From Zoogloeaceae bacterium (GTDB taxonomy: Bacteria > Pseudomonadota > Gammaproteobacteria > Burkholderiales > Rhodocyclaceae), in NCBI GenBank assembly GCA_024235675.1, contig JACKLZ010000001.1:930001-994000 (forward strand): a DNA stretch of 64,000 nt. The letters run 5' to 3'. The notes under the pieces were generated by a model. That model searched no databases, was not told the origin of the DNA, and saw only the letters and a list, made by a program, of their open reading frames with translations. Made by a program: the position numbers and the translations under genes. Shown here piece by piece: positions 27,807 through 36,885 of this stretch. Every line of letters begins with the position of its first letter. Position 1 is the stretch's first letter.

Positions 27807-28991
27807 TTACATGCGCTCGAAAATGGCGGCAATACCCTGGCCGCCACCGATACACATGGTCACCAGTGCGTAACGACCGCCGGTACGCTGCAGTTCGTAA
27901 ATCGCTTTGGTTGCGATGAAGGCGCCCGAACAACCGACCGGGTGGCCAAGTGCAATGGCACCACCGTTGGGGTTGGTTTTTGCCGGATCCAGACCAAGCA
28001 CTTTCGACACGGTCAATGCCTGCGCGGCAAAGGCTTCGTTCGACTCGATCACATCCATCTGATCCAGCGTCAGGCCACCCTTCTTGAGCGCCAGTCGGGT
28101 TGCCGGGATCGGACCCTCGCCCATGATCTCGTTCGGCACACCAGCGATGGCGTACGACACCAGACGGGCGATCGGCTTGTGACCGGCCTTGGCCGCCACT
28201 TCACTGTCAGCCAGCACAAAGAAGGCGGCGCCGTCGTTGATGCCCGACGCATTACCTGCCGTCACCGTACCGTCTTTCTTGAAAGCCGGCTTCATCTTGG
28301 CCAGCGATTCCATGCTCGTGCCACGCTTGAGGTGCTCGTCGGTATCAAAAACGACTTCGCCCTTACGCGTTTGCTTGACGATCGGCACGATCTGGGACTT
28401 GAAGTAACCGGCATCGATCGCTGCCGCGGCACGACGTTGCGACTCGACCGCAAAAGCGTCCTGCTCTTCGCGGCTGAAGCCATGCTTGGCCGCGAGATTC
28501 TCAGCAGTGATACCCATGTGGCCAACACCGAACGGGTCGGTCAGCACGGCAACCATGCTGTCGATGGCCTTGGTGTCGCCCATGCGTGCGCCAGAACGCA
28601 GCGCGGGCAGCATGTAAGTGCCCTTGGACATGATCTCGACACCGCCGCCAATACCGTAATCGGCATCGCCAAGCAGGATGTTCTGGGCGGTGGTCACGAT
28701 GCCTTGCAAACCCGAGGAACACAGGCGGCTGACCTGCATTGCGACGGACTCCATGGGCAGCCCTGCCTGAATGGACGCAACGCGTGAGACGTAAGCGTAA
28801 CGCCCGTCGGTCGGAATGCAGTTACCGACGGTAACGTAATTGATCAGCTGAGGATCGACACCCGAGCGGACGACCGACTCTTTCATAACGATGCCGGCCA
28901 GATCGGCGGCTTCGAAATCTGACAAAGAACCACCAAACGTACCGATCGGCGAACGCACGGCACTCAAAACCACGACTTCACGATTTGCCAT
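27807..28991 (-). CDS. acetyl-CoA C-acyltransferase / beta-ketothiolase
   Basis: The 394-residue thiolase condenses or cleaves 3-ketoacyl-CoA. Catalytic residues are the acyl-carrying Cys in QVSRLCSSGLQGIV (about residue 90), His in GGAIALGHPVGCSGA and the second Cys in VTMCIGGGQGIA. The ending RYALVTMCIGGGQGIAAIFER and DTDEHLKRGTSMESL resemble BktB of Cupriavidus more than the classical PhaA, so it may accept medium or branched substrates. It stands alone with its own terminator; no phaB or phaC is nearby. Confidence 0.92.
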   Translation of the reverse strand: MANREVVVLSAVRSPIGTFGGSLSDFEAADLAGIVMKESVVRSGVDPQLINYVTVGNCIPTDGRYAYVSRVASIQAGLPMESVAMQVSRLCSSGLQGIVTTAQNILLGDADYGIGGGVEIMSKGTYMLPALRSGARMGDTKAIDSMVAVLTDPFGVGHMGITAENLAAKHGFSREEQDAFAVESQRRAAAAIDAGYFKSQIVPIVKQTRKGEVVFDTDEHLKRGTSMESLAKMKPAFKKDGTVTAGNASGINDGAAFFVLADSEVAAKAGHKPIARLVSYAIAGVPNEIMGEGPIPATRLALKKGGLTLDQMDVIESNEAFAAQALTVSKVLGLDPAKTNPNGGAIALGHPVGCSGAFIATKAIYELQRTGGRYALVTMCIGGGQGIAAIFERM

Positions 28992-29012
28992 TTACACTCC
29001 CTCCAGGAAAAC

Positions 29013-29942
29013 TCAAGGCGCTACCCACACCACCAGACTACCCAAGGCGAGCATGAGCAAGCACATGAGCAAGGCACGCCATAGTAATCCGATCGCGCCC
29101 TGCATGGATTCAACGCGGACTTCTTCGCCGGCGCCCAGTTCCGGACGCTCAAGCAAAGAGCCCGATTGACGGATTGGCAAGCCCAGTTTCAAACCAAGCG
29201 CACCGCCTCCGCTGGCCAATACTATACCCGAACTCGGATCGGCCCATAGGGCCGCCTGGGTGCGCCAACACAGGATCGCGTCCTCGAAGTTCCCGACGAT
29301 CGCAAATGAGACAGCGGTCAGGCGCGCGGGCGCCCAATCCAGCACACTGAACGCCCGGCGTGCAAACCGATCCAGTGCGCTCGGCTCACTGCCGCCGCTT
29401 GCCTTGCGCCAACGCCGCACCAGAAAATCCGACAGGCGATAGGCCACCGCACCCGCAGGCCCCGGCAACACCACAAACCAGAACATCACCCCGAACACAT
29501 TCCGGTGCGCCGCGAGCAGCGCTTCTTCGATGGCAAGGCGCGCCACCTCGGTGTCGGTCGCATCCGAATACGACTCACCCCGCCACTGGCCCAGGAGCTG
29601 CCGGGCACGCGACAACTCGCCCATGCCGAGCGCCAGATGAATATCGGTAAAGTAGTGACTTTCGTGCCGAAAACCCAGCGTCAAATACAGCACGAACAGG
29701 TTGAAACCGAAGGCCAGCACCGGCTGCACTGACCATAACAGCCAATACAGCGCCAGCGTTGCAAGGCTGCTCCCGCCAACGAAAGCGAGCCAGACAAACA
29801 CCGCGCTGCCGCTTCTTCCGGCATAAAACCGGCGCGCGCAGGCATCCGCCAGCCGACTCAGGGGCGCATGCACCCAACGCTCGACTGACAGGGGGCGTAC
29901 TTGTTCGACCAACAAGGCCAATACGATCGCAAGGAGTTTCAT
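29013..29942 (-). CDS. CobD/CbiB-family integral membrane protein
   Basis: A 309-residue membrane protein resembling CobD/CbiB, the cobalamin enzyme that attaches aminopropanol to adenosylcobyric acid. The N-terminal MKLLAIVLALLVEQVRPLSV and the FRHESHYFTDIHLALGMGEL region fit the betaproteobacterial CobD/CbiB-family group. True CobD signatures are weak, and no cobalamin genes are nearby, so a cobalamin role is doubtful; the family also includes AmpE-like regulators with a similar layout. Treat the exact function as unknown. Confidence 0.72.
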   Translation of the reverse strand: MKLLAIVLALLVEQVRPLSVERWVHAPLSRLADACARRFYAGRSGSAVFVWLAFVGGSSLATLALYWLLWSVQPVLAFGFNLFVLYLTLGFRHESHYFTDIHLALGMGELSRARQLLGQWRGESYSDATDTEVARLAIEEALLAAHRNVFGVMFWFVVLPGPAGAVAYRLSDFLVRRWRKASGGSEPSALDRFARRAFSVLDWAPARLTAVSFAIVGNFEDAILCWRTQAALWADPSSGIVLASGGGALGLKLGLPIRQSGSLLERPELGAGEEVRVESMQGAIGLLWRALLMCLLMLALGSLVVWVAP

Positions 29943-30055
29943 TCAGGCCAACAATATGGGGGCTGGGCAGACGGGAATCGCTGAAGAACATATCACAATT
30001 GCCCGTCGCTCAATGCGCTGAGCACGCCACCTTGGGCCCCGATTTTCTGACCCAC

Positions 30056-30673
30056 CTACTCCGGCTCGCCGAGAAACCGCGAGAGCATGACCAACATGCC
30101 CGCAGTCGCCCCCCAAATATGGTGATGCTGCCACGGCATGGCGTAGTAGGTCCGCGCCCGCCCATCGATCAGGAGCTGCTCCTGGCGACGATTGGCCGGA
30201 TCGATCAAGAAGCTGAGCGGCACCTCAAAAATCTCGGCAACCTCGAAGGTGTCGGGCGTCAAATCGAAGGGCGGCTGGATCAACCCCACCACCGGTGTCA
30301 CGCGAAACCCCGTACCGGTGTGGTATTCGGAGAGCACGCCCAGCAGTTCGACACGGTCCGGATGCAAGCCGATTTCCTCGTGCGTTTCACGCAGCGCGGT
30401 CATTTCCGCGTCTTTGTCGCCAGCCTCGACCCGCCCGCCCGGAAAGCTCACCTGACCCGGGTGATGATGCAGGTGATCTGTCCGTCGCGTAAGCAAAACG
30501 GTGAGGCCGTCACCGCGTTCGACGAGTGGCACCAACACGGCGGCGGGTCGCAGACGATCAGGCGCTGCGTCATCGCGCATCACCGCGGGTGGCGACGACT
30601 GCGAAAACCGCTCACGCAAGACGGCGGCGGTCAGCAGGCGTTCGGAAAGTGCGTCGGGCCGGGACACGATCAA
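30056..30673 (-). CDS. NUDIX CoA pyrophosphatase (NudL/YeaB-like)
   Basis: This protein probably hydrolyses CoA and its derivatives to 4'-phosphopantetheine and adenosine 3',5'-bisphosphate. It has the UPF0035 signature LTRRTDHLHHHPGQVSFPGG, followed by the NUDIX box running from GGRVEAGD to RETHEEIGLHPDRVELLG. The start is uncertain: a TTG at 30673 overlaps the stop of the preceding protease gene, and a GTG two codons later (30667) is equally possible. The tight coupling suggests one transcript with the retropepsin-like gene. Confidence 0.86.
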   Translation of the reverse strand: MIVSRPDALSERLLTAAVLRERFSQSSPPAVMRDDAAPDRLRPAAVLVPLVERGDGLTVLLTRRTDHLHHHPGQVSFPGGRVEAGDKDAEMTALRETHEEIGLHPDRVELLGVLSEYHTGTGFRVTPVVGLIQPPFDLTPDTFEVAEIFEVPLSFLIDPANRRQEQLLIDGRARTYYAMPWQHHHIWGATAGMLVMLSRFLGEPE

Positions 30674-31317
30674 TACCGTTTTCGGAGCGTCAAGGTATCG
30701 CCCGAACGCTGCATTTCCATGCGATTGAGCACACTCATGCCCAGCAAGGCGACTGGTAGTTCCGAGTCGTGCACCGCGGCATCCACCTGGTGCAGGGTCA
30801 CGCCTCCCAGATTGACCTCTGCAAGCTTGACGACCCAGGTCCGCACCATGCCATTGGCGGTCTGGGAAACGCTTGGACGACCATGCTTGAGATAGTCGAT
30901 ACGCGCGCGCTCGGCATCGGCCCGCCCGAGCGCCACCATGCTCGCACCGGTATCCACCAGAAAGCGCATGGGCGCACCATTGATACTGCCAGCGGCGAGA
31001 AAATGACCTCGCGCATCTGCGGTGAGGTTGACCGTCGGCGCCTCGGTCGAGGCCGCCGATTTCACAACGCGCTGACCAAGGCGGAGCGTCTCGCGTGCGC
31101 CGTTGATCTCGACGACCACCTGTTCACCCTGCACCGACACCACTTTCACGCCGCTTTTTGTACTTCGCCCAACCGCCAGGGTGGCCGGGCGCCCGCCATC
31201 AACGACCAATACGGCCTTGCCGGGAAACAGACCCACCACCGCGACTTCAGTCGCCTGCGCAGCGCCAGCCACCAGTACAGCGACATAGATCAAAACCCAC
31301 CGGGCCCGTTGCAACAT
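30670..31317 (-). CDS. retropepsin-like aspartic protease (TIGR02281-type), secreted
   Basis: The 215-residue protein begins with a signal peptide (RARWVLIYVAVLVAGAAQA, cleavage near residue 22). After a 90-residue N-terminal part it has a single-domain aspartic protease motif, MRFLVDTGASMVALG (Asp near residue 121), with a later hydrophobic-hydrophobic-Gly (LPVALLGMSVL) completing the retropepsin fold. Such domains act as dimers, here in the periplasm. Targets are unknown. Its stop overlaps the presumed start of the NUDIX gene. Confidence 0.82.
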   Translation of the reverse strand: MLQRARWVLIYVAVLVAGAAQATEVAVVGLFPGKAVLVVDGGRPATLAVGRSTKSGVKVVSVQGEQVVVEINGARETLRLGQRVVKSAASTEAPTVNLTADARGHFLAAGSINGAPMRFLVDTGASMVALGRADAERARIDYLKHGRPSVSQTANGMVRTWVVKLAEVNLGGVTLHQVDAAVHDSELPVALLGMSVLNRMEMQRSGDTLTLRKRY

Positions 31318-31433
31318 CTTCCTCTCCCGACCATGTCAGGCCTCATCATAACGCCTGGTAGCTATTCAGAAAATGAAACGGCCAGTCACCCTGAAGGTGC
31401 CTGGCCGCGCTATGAAAGCCCTGCTGATCGATC

Positions 31434-31622
31434 TCAGACGAATACGTCGATCTTTCCACCTACCGTTGCGTTCGGGTCGGGGGCTGCCGCCGGTTGCGGC
31501 AAAGTCTCAATCAACTGCGCTGCATTGCTCGCGGCAATATCCTGCGCCTTGCGCTGCATCAGCAGCGCAGCCTGACTTTGCAAGTCGGTCAATGAATTGG
31601 CCGATACCGCCGAAACATCCAT
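31434..31622 (-). CDS. YjfB-like small protein (putative motility protein family)
   Basis: The 62-residue protein reads MDVSAVSANSLTDLQSQAAL and ends DPNATVGGKIDVFV. The MDVS start, an Ala/Gln-rich helix, a LPQPAA motif and a final G-x-x-IDV-x-V fit the YjfB family as I recall it. That family is often annotated as putative motility protein, but its role is not established. It begins four bases after the yajQ stop on the same strand, so it would be translated from the yajQ transcript. Its 3' flank runs into the protease gene's leader. Confidence 0.7.
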   Translation of the reverse strand: MDVSAVSANSLTDLQSQAALLMQRKAQDIAASNAAQLIETLPQPAAAPDPNATVGGKIDVFV

Positions 31623-31626
31623 ATGT

Positions 31627-32112
31627 TCAATCCCGGAAGTTCTCGTATTGCAAAGGATAGTCGGTAATTTCCTTGCGAACCAGGGCGATACAGTCTTGCA
31701 GGTCATCCCGCTTCTTGCCGGTGACCCGGATGGACTCCCCCTGAATCGATGCCTGCACCTTGACTTTGCCGTCCTTGATCAACTTGACGATCTTCTTGGC
31801 CAGATCCTGCTCAACACCCACCCGTACCCGAATGTCCTGCTTTACCTTGTTGCCGCCAACCTTCTGCAACTTTTCTTCTTCAAGACAGCGCACGTCGATC
31901 TTCTTGGATGTCAGTTCAGGCAGCAAGATGGCCTTCATCTGATCGATCTGGAAGTCATTATCACCATGCAGGGTAAGCATCTTGTCCTTGTGCTCGACCC
32001 GCGCATCAGTCCCTTTGAAATCGTAGCGATTGGTGATTTTTTTGTTGGCGCTGTCGATCGCATTGTTGAGCGACGGCATATCCACTTCTGAAGTGATGTC
32101 AAAAGACGGCAT
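31627..32112 (-). CDS. yajQ: YajQ-family nucleotide-binding protein
   Basis: The 161-residue YajQ protein is two ferredoxin-like domains: PSFDITSEVDMPSLNNAID at the start, then TNRYDFKGTDARVEHKDK and KVKVQASIQGESIRVTGKKR. YajQ proteins bind nucleotides; the Xanthomonas homologue binds c-di-GMP and acts with a transcription factor. Whether this one does is inference, though an HD-GYP protein and Orn in the window show that c-di-GMP turnover exists. A small YjfB-like gene is coupled behind it. Confidence 0.95.
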   Translation of the reverse strand: MPSFDITSEVDMPSLNNAIDSANKKITNRYDFKGTDARVEHKDKMLTLHGDNDFQIDQMKAILLPELTSKKIDVRCLEEEKLQKVGGNKVKQDIRVRVGVEQDLAKKIVKLIKDGKVKVQASIQGESIRVTGKKRDDLQDCIALVRKEITDYPLQYENFRD

Positions 32113-32154
32113 AAGCCCTCCTGTATGTACTGTTTTTCAAAATGCGCGAGCAGC

Positions 32155-32184
32155 AAAAAAGCCAGCGGCGGCCTGAGCCGCCGC
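32155..32184 (-). terminator. terminator after ppnP
   Basis: On the reverse strand, GCGGCGGC and its complement GCCGCCGC (32165-32172 and 32177-32184) form an 8-bp stem with a 4-base loop, followed after four bases by six T (32155-32160). It separates the argG-DUF2788-ppnP run from yajQ. Confidence 0.82.
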
Positions 32185-32206
32185 GCTTCGGCCCATTCGT
32201 GCCGAA

Positions 32207-32530
32207 TCAACCAAAATGGCAAACGTAGTGCATTGGCGAGCCGACCACCTGGATATCAAAACTGGAGGACCCTGCAACTTCAAATGTTTGCCCGGCCTCG
32301 AAGCTACGCCACTCCGCGTCGCCCCCCATGCGCACACTGCACGCGCCCACCACGATCTCCATCACTTCAGGCGATGCGGTGGTAAAGGTCAGCGTCGCCG
32401 GCAGAACCACCCCGACCGACTTCCGTGAGCCGTCGGCCAAGGTGATGTTGTGACTGACACACTTGCCGCCAAAATACACATTGGCTTCCTTGGCAACCGA
32501 CACGCCTTCTATCAGCGTTTTTTCTGTCAT
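32207..32530 (-). CDS. ppnP: pyrimidine/purine nucleoside phosphorylase (DUF1255)
   Basis: PpnP is a small cupin that phosphorolyses a wide range of nucleosides. The 107-residue protein shows VSVAKEANVYFGGKCVSHNI near the start, SRKSVGVVLPATLTF, and a C-terminal FDIQVVGSPMHYVCHFG, all typical. The ATG at 32530 is preceded by AGGGAGAA. It lies 28 bases after the DUF2788 gene and before a terminator. Confidence 0.9.
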   Translation of the reverse strand: MTEKTLIEGVSVAKEANVYFGGKCVSHNITLADGSRKSVGVVLPATLTFTTASPEVMEIVVGACSVRMGGDAEWRSFEAGQTFEVAGSSSFDIQVVGSPMHYVCHFG

Positions 32531-32558
32531 GACTTCTCCCTGAAACCCCTCCCCGGGG

Positions 32559-32789
32559 TCACTCGATACCCAACAAACGGGCAATAAGCCCTTTGGCGAT
32601 GAAGCCGATAAAGCCCAGCCCCAGACCCGCGAACATCCAGATGGTGCCGTACTTGCCGGCCTTCGATTCCTTGGCAAGGTTTCCGATGATAAACAGCATG
32701 TAAAGGATCAATCCGCTGAAGCAGACCTTGAGCGAAATTTCTTCAAATTCGGCGACGGTCAGACCGAACAGGATGACATCGCTTTCCAC
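32559..32789 (-). CDS. DUF2788 small membrane protein
   Basis: A 76-residue protein with two hydrophobic helices (residues about 22-38 and 50-70) and the DUF2788 feel: FSGLILYMLFIIGNLAKESK followed by AGKYGTIWMFAGLGLGFIGF. The start is a GTG at 32789 preceded by AAGGATG eight bases away. It lies 12 bases after the argG stop on the same strand. The function is unknown. Confidence 0.75.
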   Translation of the reverse strand: MESDVILFGLTVAEFEEISLKVCFSGLILYMLFIIGNLAKESKAGKYGTIWMFAGLGLGFIGFIAKGLIARLLGIE

Positions 32790-32801
32790 GCTGTTACATC
32801 C

Positions 32802-34031
32802 TTAGCCGCGCTTGTTGCGCGCATTCTCGGCAATGCGCAAACGCAGTGCGTTCAGGCGGATAAAGCCATGCGCATCTTTCTGATCGTAGGCGCCCTGGTC
32901 ATCTTCAAAGGTCGCGATGGTCGGATCGAACAGCGAGTCTGTTTTCGAGTCGCGACTGACGACAATCACATTGCCTTTGTAGAGCTTGATACGCACCCAG
33001 CCATTGACGGTCTTTTGGGTCTGGTCGATCAGCGCCTGCATGGCCAGGCGCTCGGGCGCCCACCAGTAACCGTTGTAGATCGTGCTCGCGTAGCGCGGCA
33101 TGATGTCGTCCTTGAGGTGGGCGACTTCACGATCCAGCGTCACCGACTCAATCGCACGGTGCGCCTTGAGGATGATGGTGCCGCCCGGGGTTTCGTAGCA
33201 GCCACGCGACTTCATGCCGACGTAGCGGTTCTCGACGAGGTCCAGCCGGCCGACGCCGTGCTTGCCGCCGACCTGGTTCAGCGTCGCGAGCAGCTCATGC
33301 GCTTTCATGCGCTTGCCGTTGATCGACACCAGATCGCCGTTCTCGAATTCCAGATCGAGGTATTCAGCCGCGTCCGGTGCCGCCTCGGGCGACACGGTCC
33401 AGCGCCACATCGACTCCTCGGCCTCAGCCGCGGGGTTCTCGAGGTGACGGCCTTCGTAGGAGATGTGCAGCAGGTTGGCGTCCATCGAATACGGTGCGCC
33501 GCCCTGGCGATGCTTCATGTCGATGGCAATACCCGCATCTTCGGCGTACTTGAGCAGCTTCTCGCGCGAAAGCAGATCCCACTCGCGCCACGGGGCGATG
33601 ACTTTCACGTTGGGCATCAGCGCGTAATAGCCGAGCTCGAAGCGCACCTGGTCGTTACCTTTGCCGGTCGCACCGTGGGAGACCGCATTGGCGCCGGTCT
33701 GACGGGCAATCTCGATCTGACGCTTGGCGATCAGCGGGCGGGCAATCGAAGTGCCCAGCAAATACTCGCCTTCGTAGACGGTGTTCGCGCGGAACATCGG
33801 GAACACGAAATCGCGAACAAACTCCTCGCGCAAATCGTCGATAAAGATGTTTTCCGGCTTGATGCCGAACTTGAGCGCCTTCTCACGCGCCGGGTCGAGC
33901 TCCTCGCCCTGCCCCAGGTCGGCGGTAAAGGTCACCACTTCGCACTGATACGTATCTTGAAGCCACTTCAGGATCACCGAAGTATCCAGGCCGCCCGAAT
34001 AGGCCAGCACTACCTTGTTCACATCGCTCAT
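32802..34031 (-). CDS. argG: argininosuccinate synthase
   Basis: ArgG joins citrulline and aspartate using ATP, the penultimate step of arginine synthesis. The 409-residue protein has the P-loop-like LAYSGGLDTSVILKWL, SHGATGKGNDQVRFELGYYA, and ESVTLDREVAHLKDDIMPRY, all typical of the short bacterial form. It lies 64 bases after argF and two genes after argD, making three steps of one pathway in one direction (argD, argF, argG). Confidence 0.98.
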   Translation of the reverse strand: MSDVNKVVLAYSGGLDTSVILKWLQDTYQCEVVTFTADLGQGEELDPAREKALKFGIKPENIFIDDLREEFVRDFVFPMFRANTVYEGEYLLGTSIARPLIAKRQIEIARQTGANAVSHGATGKGNDQVRFELGYYALMPNVKVIAPWREWDLLSREKLLKYAEDAGIAIDMKHRQGGAPYSMDANLLHISYEGRHLENPAAEAEESMWRWTVSPEAAPDAAEYLDLEFENGDLVSINGKRMKAHELLATLNQVGGKHGVGRLDLVENRYVGMKSRGCYETPGGTIILKAHRAIESVTLDREVAHLKDDIMPRYASTIYNGYWWAPERLAMQALIDQTQKTVNGWVRIKLYKGNVIVVSRDSKTDSLFDPTIATFEDDQGAYDQKDAHGFIRLNALRLRIAENARNKRG

Positions 34032-34095
34032 AGCATTCCCTGACGATAAAACATGCCGCGGATCACGCGGCCAGATTCAAATTCACCCGCGCGGA

Positions 34096-35019
34096 TCAAC
34101 TATCCACACGGCCAACAACGAGATATTCCAGCAGCGCCTTTTGCGCATGCAAGCGATTTTCCGCCTCGTCCCACACCACCGACTGCGGGCCGTCAATCAC
34201 CCCAGCGGTGACCTCTTCGCCGCGGTGCGCCGGCAGGCAATGCATGAACACAGCATCGGCTGCTGCCACCTGCATCATGTCCTCATCGACACACCAATCA
34301 GCAAAGGCCTTCATCCGCTCTTCGTTTTCCGCCTCGAAGCCCATGGAGGTCCACACATCGGTGGTCACCAGGTCGGCGCCCTTGCAGGCATCCATCGGGT
34401 CGGCAAACTGCTCGAAGTGATTCGTACCGTACAAACCAGCCCGCTCCGGTTCGATCTCATACCCCGGCGGCGTCGACACATGCACATTGAAATCCAGCAA
34501 CTCGGCCGCCTGCAGCCAGGTATTGCACATATTGTTCGAGTCGCCGATCCAGGCCACGGTTTTGCCCTTGATATCGCCACGATGCTCAATGAAGGTGTAG
34601 ATATCGGCCATGATCTGGCAGGGGTGATACTCGTTGGTCAATCCGTTGATCACCGGCACGCGCGAATTCTCTGCAAAACGCTCGATCACCGACTGCTCGA
34701 AGGTGCGGATCATCACCGCATCGCTCATACGCGAAATCACCTGCGCTGCGTCTTCGACCGGCTCACCGCGACCGAGTTGCGAATCGCGTGTATTGAGATA
34801 AATCGCCGAGCCGCCCAACTGGTGCATGCCCGCCTCGAACGACAGACGAGTCCGCGTGCTGGCCTTCTCGAAGATCATCACCAGGGTGCGATCAAACAAG
34901 GGGTGATGCGGCTCGTAGCGCTTGAACTTTTCCTTGATCCAGCGCGTACGCTCGAACAGATAAGCGTACTCGTCGCACGTAAAATCCTTGAACTGCAAAT
35001 AATGTTTTATGGCGTTCAT
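34096..35019 (-). CDS. argF: ornithine carbamoyltransferase
   Basis: ArgF makes citrulline from ornithine and carbamoyl phosphate. The 307-residue protein has the carbamoyl phosphate loop (FEKASTRTRLSFEAGM), NEYHPCQIMADI with the His-Pro-Cys-Gln motif, the SMGFEAENEERM ornithine-side loop and the HCLPAHRGEEV motif with catalytic Cys. It starts 19 bases after argD ends, so both are in one transcript. Confidence 0.98.
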   Translation of the reverse strand: MNAIKHYLQFKDFTCDEYAYLFERTRWIKEKFKRYEPHHPLFDRTLVMIFEKASTRTRLSFEAGMHQLGGSAIYLNTRDSQLGRGEPVEDAAQVISRMSDAVMIRTFEQSVIERFAENSRVPVINGLTNEYHPCQIMADIYTFIEHRGDIKGKTVAWIGDSNNMCNTWLQAAELLDFNVHVSTPPGYEIEPERAGLYGTNHFEQFADPMDACKGADLVTTDVWTSMGFEAENEERMKAFADWCVDEDMMQVAAADAVFMHCLPAHRGEEVTAGVIDGPQSVVWDEAENRLHAQKALLEYLVVGRVDS

Positions 35020-35038
35020 GACACGCTCTTGGAGTGGG

Positions 35039-36211
35039 TTACGCCGACAGAAACTGACGCACCAGCGGCGCCAGCGCGTCGATCAGCGCTGTCACATCTG
35101 CGTCAGTAAAAGTCAGCGGCGGCAGGAGCCGGATCACGCGCTCCGCCGTCACATTGATCAGCAAACCAGCCGCTAAGGCCTGGCCCACCAGCTCTGCGCA
35201 CGGTCGATCCAGCTCAACGCCGACCATCAAACCGTCACCTCGAATATCCACGACCCCGGCAACACCGGCGAGCGCGGCCGCCAGGCCTTCGCGCAACTGC
35301 ACCCCGCGCGCGGCAGCGTTGTCGAGCAAGCCGTCACGCAACATCACATCAATCGTCGTCAGGCCGGCGGTACACGCCAAGGGGTTGCCGCCAAAGGTCG
35401 AGCCGTGATTGCCCGGACCGAACACACCGGTTGCTCGCCCGGCCGTCAGACACGCACCGACAGGCACGCCCGAGCCCAGGCCCTTGGCCAGCGTCATGAC
35501 GTCCGGCTTGATGCCCGACCACTGATGCGCAAACCACTTGCCCGTTCGACCAAAACCGCACTGCACCTCGTCGACCATGAGCAACCACTGATGCGCATCG
35601 CACAGCGCACGCAGCGCCTTGAGATACTCCGGGTGAGCAACACGAATGCCGCCTTCACCCTGAATCGGCTCCAGCATCACGGCGACTACATCGGAATTGG
35701 CCTTGGCCACCTGCTCGACCGCCGCGATGTTATCAAAGGGCACACGAATGAAACCCGGCACCAGCGGCTCGAAGCCTGCCTGGACCTTACGGTTGCCGGT
35801 TGCCGACAAAGTCGCCAGCGTCCGTCCGTGAAAGGCCTGCTCCATCACCACGATGGCCGGTTGAGCGACGCTCCGTTTGTGGCCGTAGTAGCGCGCCAGC
35901 TTGATCGCAGCCTCGTTGGCTTCGCAGCCCGAGTTCGAAAAAAACACTTCGTCCATCTGCGACAGCCCGGCCAAACGATCGGCCAGCGCCTCTTGGGCAG
36001 GAATCCGGTACAGATTGGAGGTGTGCAAGACACGCCCGGCCTGATCGGCCAGCGCCTTGACCAGATCCGGGTGATTGTGGCCCAGCGTGGACACCGCGAT
36101 TCCAGCCAGCGCATCAAGGTAGCGCTTGCCTTCGGTGTCAAAAAGGTAAGGCCCTTCACCGTGGGAAAACGCGACCGGCAGGCGGCCATAGGTGTTCATG
36201 ACATGCGACAT
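35039..36211 (-). CDS. argD: acetylornithine aminotransferase
   Basis: ArgD converts N-acetylglutamate semialdehyde to N-acetylornithine with PLP. The 390-residue protein has FSNSGCEANEAAIKLARYYG, the PLP-binding VDEVQCGFGRTGKWFAHQ and the Schiff-base Lys in TLAKGLGSGVPVGA. It heads the argD-argF-argG run. The leader upstream contains an 8-bp hairpin (36261-36279), but no clear ArgR box. Confidence 0.96.
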   Translation of the reverse strand: MSHVMNTYGRLPVAFSHGEGPYLFDTEGKRYLDALAGIAVSTLGHNHPDLVKALADQAGRVLHTSNLYRIPAQEALADRLAGLSQMDEVFFSNSGCEANEAAIKLARYYGHKRSVAQPAIVVMEQAFHGRTLATLSATGNRKVQAGFEPLVPGFIRVPFDNIAAVEQVAKANSDVVAVMLEPIQGEGGIRVAHPEYLKALRALCDAHQWLLMVDEVQCGFGRTGKWFAHQWSGIKPDVMTLAKGLGSGVPVGACLTAGRATGVFGPGNHGSTFGGNPLACTAGLTTIDVMLRDGLLDNAAARGVQLREGLAAALAGVAGVVDIRGDGLMVGVELDRPCAELVGQALAAGLLINVTAERVIRLLPPLTFTDADVTALIDALAPLVRQFLSA

Positions 36212-36260
36212 GCAAAAGCCCCAAAATCAGGAATCAGAAATTGATCCGTTCAAAACACGT

Positions 36261-36279
36261 ACGGCGGCCGCGCCGCCGT
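36261..36279. repeat. hairpin upstream of argD
   Basis: ACGGCGGC (36261-36268) and GCCGCCGT (36272-36279) are perfect complements with a 3-base loop, 50 bases upstream of argD and in the divergent region shared with the DUF3579 gene. The rest of this 287-base gap has a possible forward -10 (TAGAAT, 36389-36394) and no further feature. Confidence 0.45.
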
Positions 36280-36498
36280 GAACTGTAAGCGTTCGATGGT
36301 AAGTGAAACGGGCTTTGATGTACATATTGCCCGGTAAACCCACGCCCCGCCACGCACTCGGAGCCGACGGCAGTGCCATAATTTCTGCTAGAATCCCGCC
36401 CTGTCGCGGGACGTCCGCCAGAGGCCGAACAGAGCCTCAGCCGTCGCGCTTTCGGGAGGGGCTGCGGCCTGAGCATGGCCGCGCGAAGACAGAACAAC

Positions 36499-36795
36499 AT
36501 GACCAAAAAGATTGATAGCTTTGTCATCATCGGCGTCACACGGGACGGCAAGAAATTCCGCCCCAGCGACTGGGCCGATCGTCTGTGCGGCATCATGTCG
36601 GCGTTTGGCTCCGACAACCGCATGATGTATTCCCCGTACGTTCGTCCAGGCTGCACACTCACCGGCGACAAAAGCGTCGTGGTCGATGCCCGCCTCTACG
36701 ACATCGAGCCACTGGCGTACAAATTTCTGATCAATTTCGCCGACGACAACAATCTCAAGATCGAAACCATCGATCCGGAACAAAGCGCGGTTTAG
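36499..36795 (+). CDS. DUF3579 family protein
   Basis: A 98-residue protein of a family largely confined to betaproteobacteria: DSFVIIGVTRDGKKFRPSDW, ADRLCGIMSAFGSDNRMMYS, and YVRPGCTLTGDKSVVVDARL. It is usually found divergent from argD, as here. The function is unknown. The ATG at 36499 gives the conserved start; an in-frame ATG at 36475 adds eight residues and has no better ribosome binding site. Confidence 0.84.
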   Translation: MTKKIDSFVIIGVTRDGKKFRPSDWADRLCGIMSAFGSDNRMMYSPYVRPGCTLTGDKSVVVDARLYDIEPLAYKFLINFADDNNLKIETIDPEQSAV

Positions 36796-36840
36796 TGTTT
36801 TGAGGTGGCACAAGCCACCAACGAACTGACGGCACAAAAC

Positions 36841-36868
36841 AAAAAGGCGACCCGAAGGTCGCCTTTTT
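36841..36868. terminator. bidirectional terminator between the DUF3579 gene and rpsT
   Basis: AAAAAGGCGACC (36841-36852) pairs with GGTCGCCTTTTT (36857-36868) around a CGAA tetraloop, with T-runs on both strands. A smaller 6-bp hairpin (36804-36819) lies just before it. Confidence 0.93.
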
Positions 36869-36885
36869 TGCATTACGCGCAGCGC

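Noticed and set aside
29013..29942. Firm assignment as cobalamin synthase CobD
   Set aside because: Only a family-level resemblance is visible and no other cobalamin genes are near.
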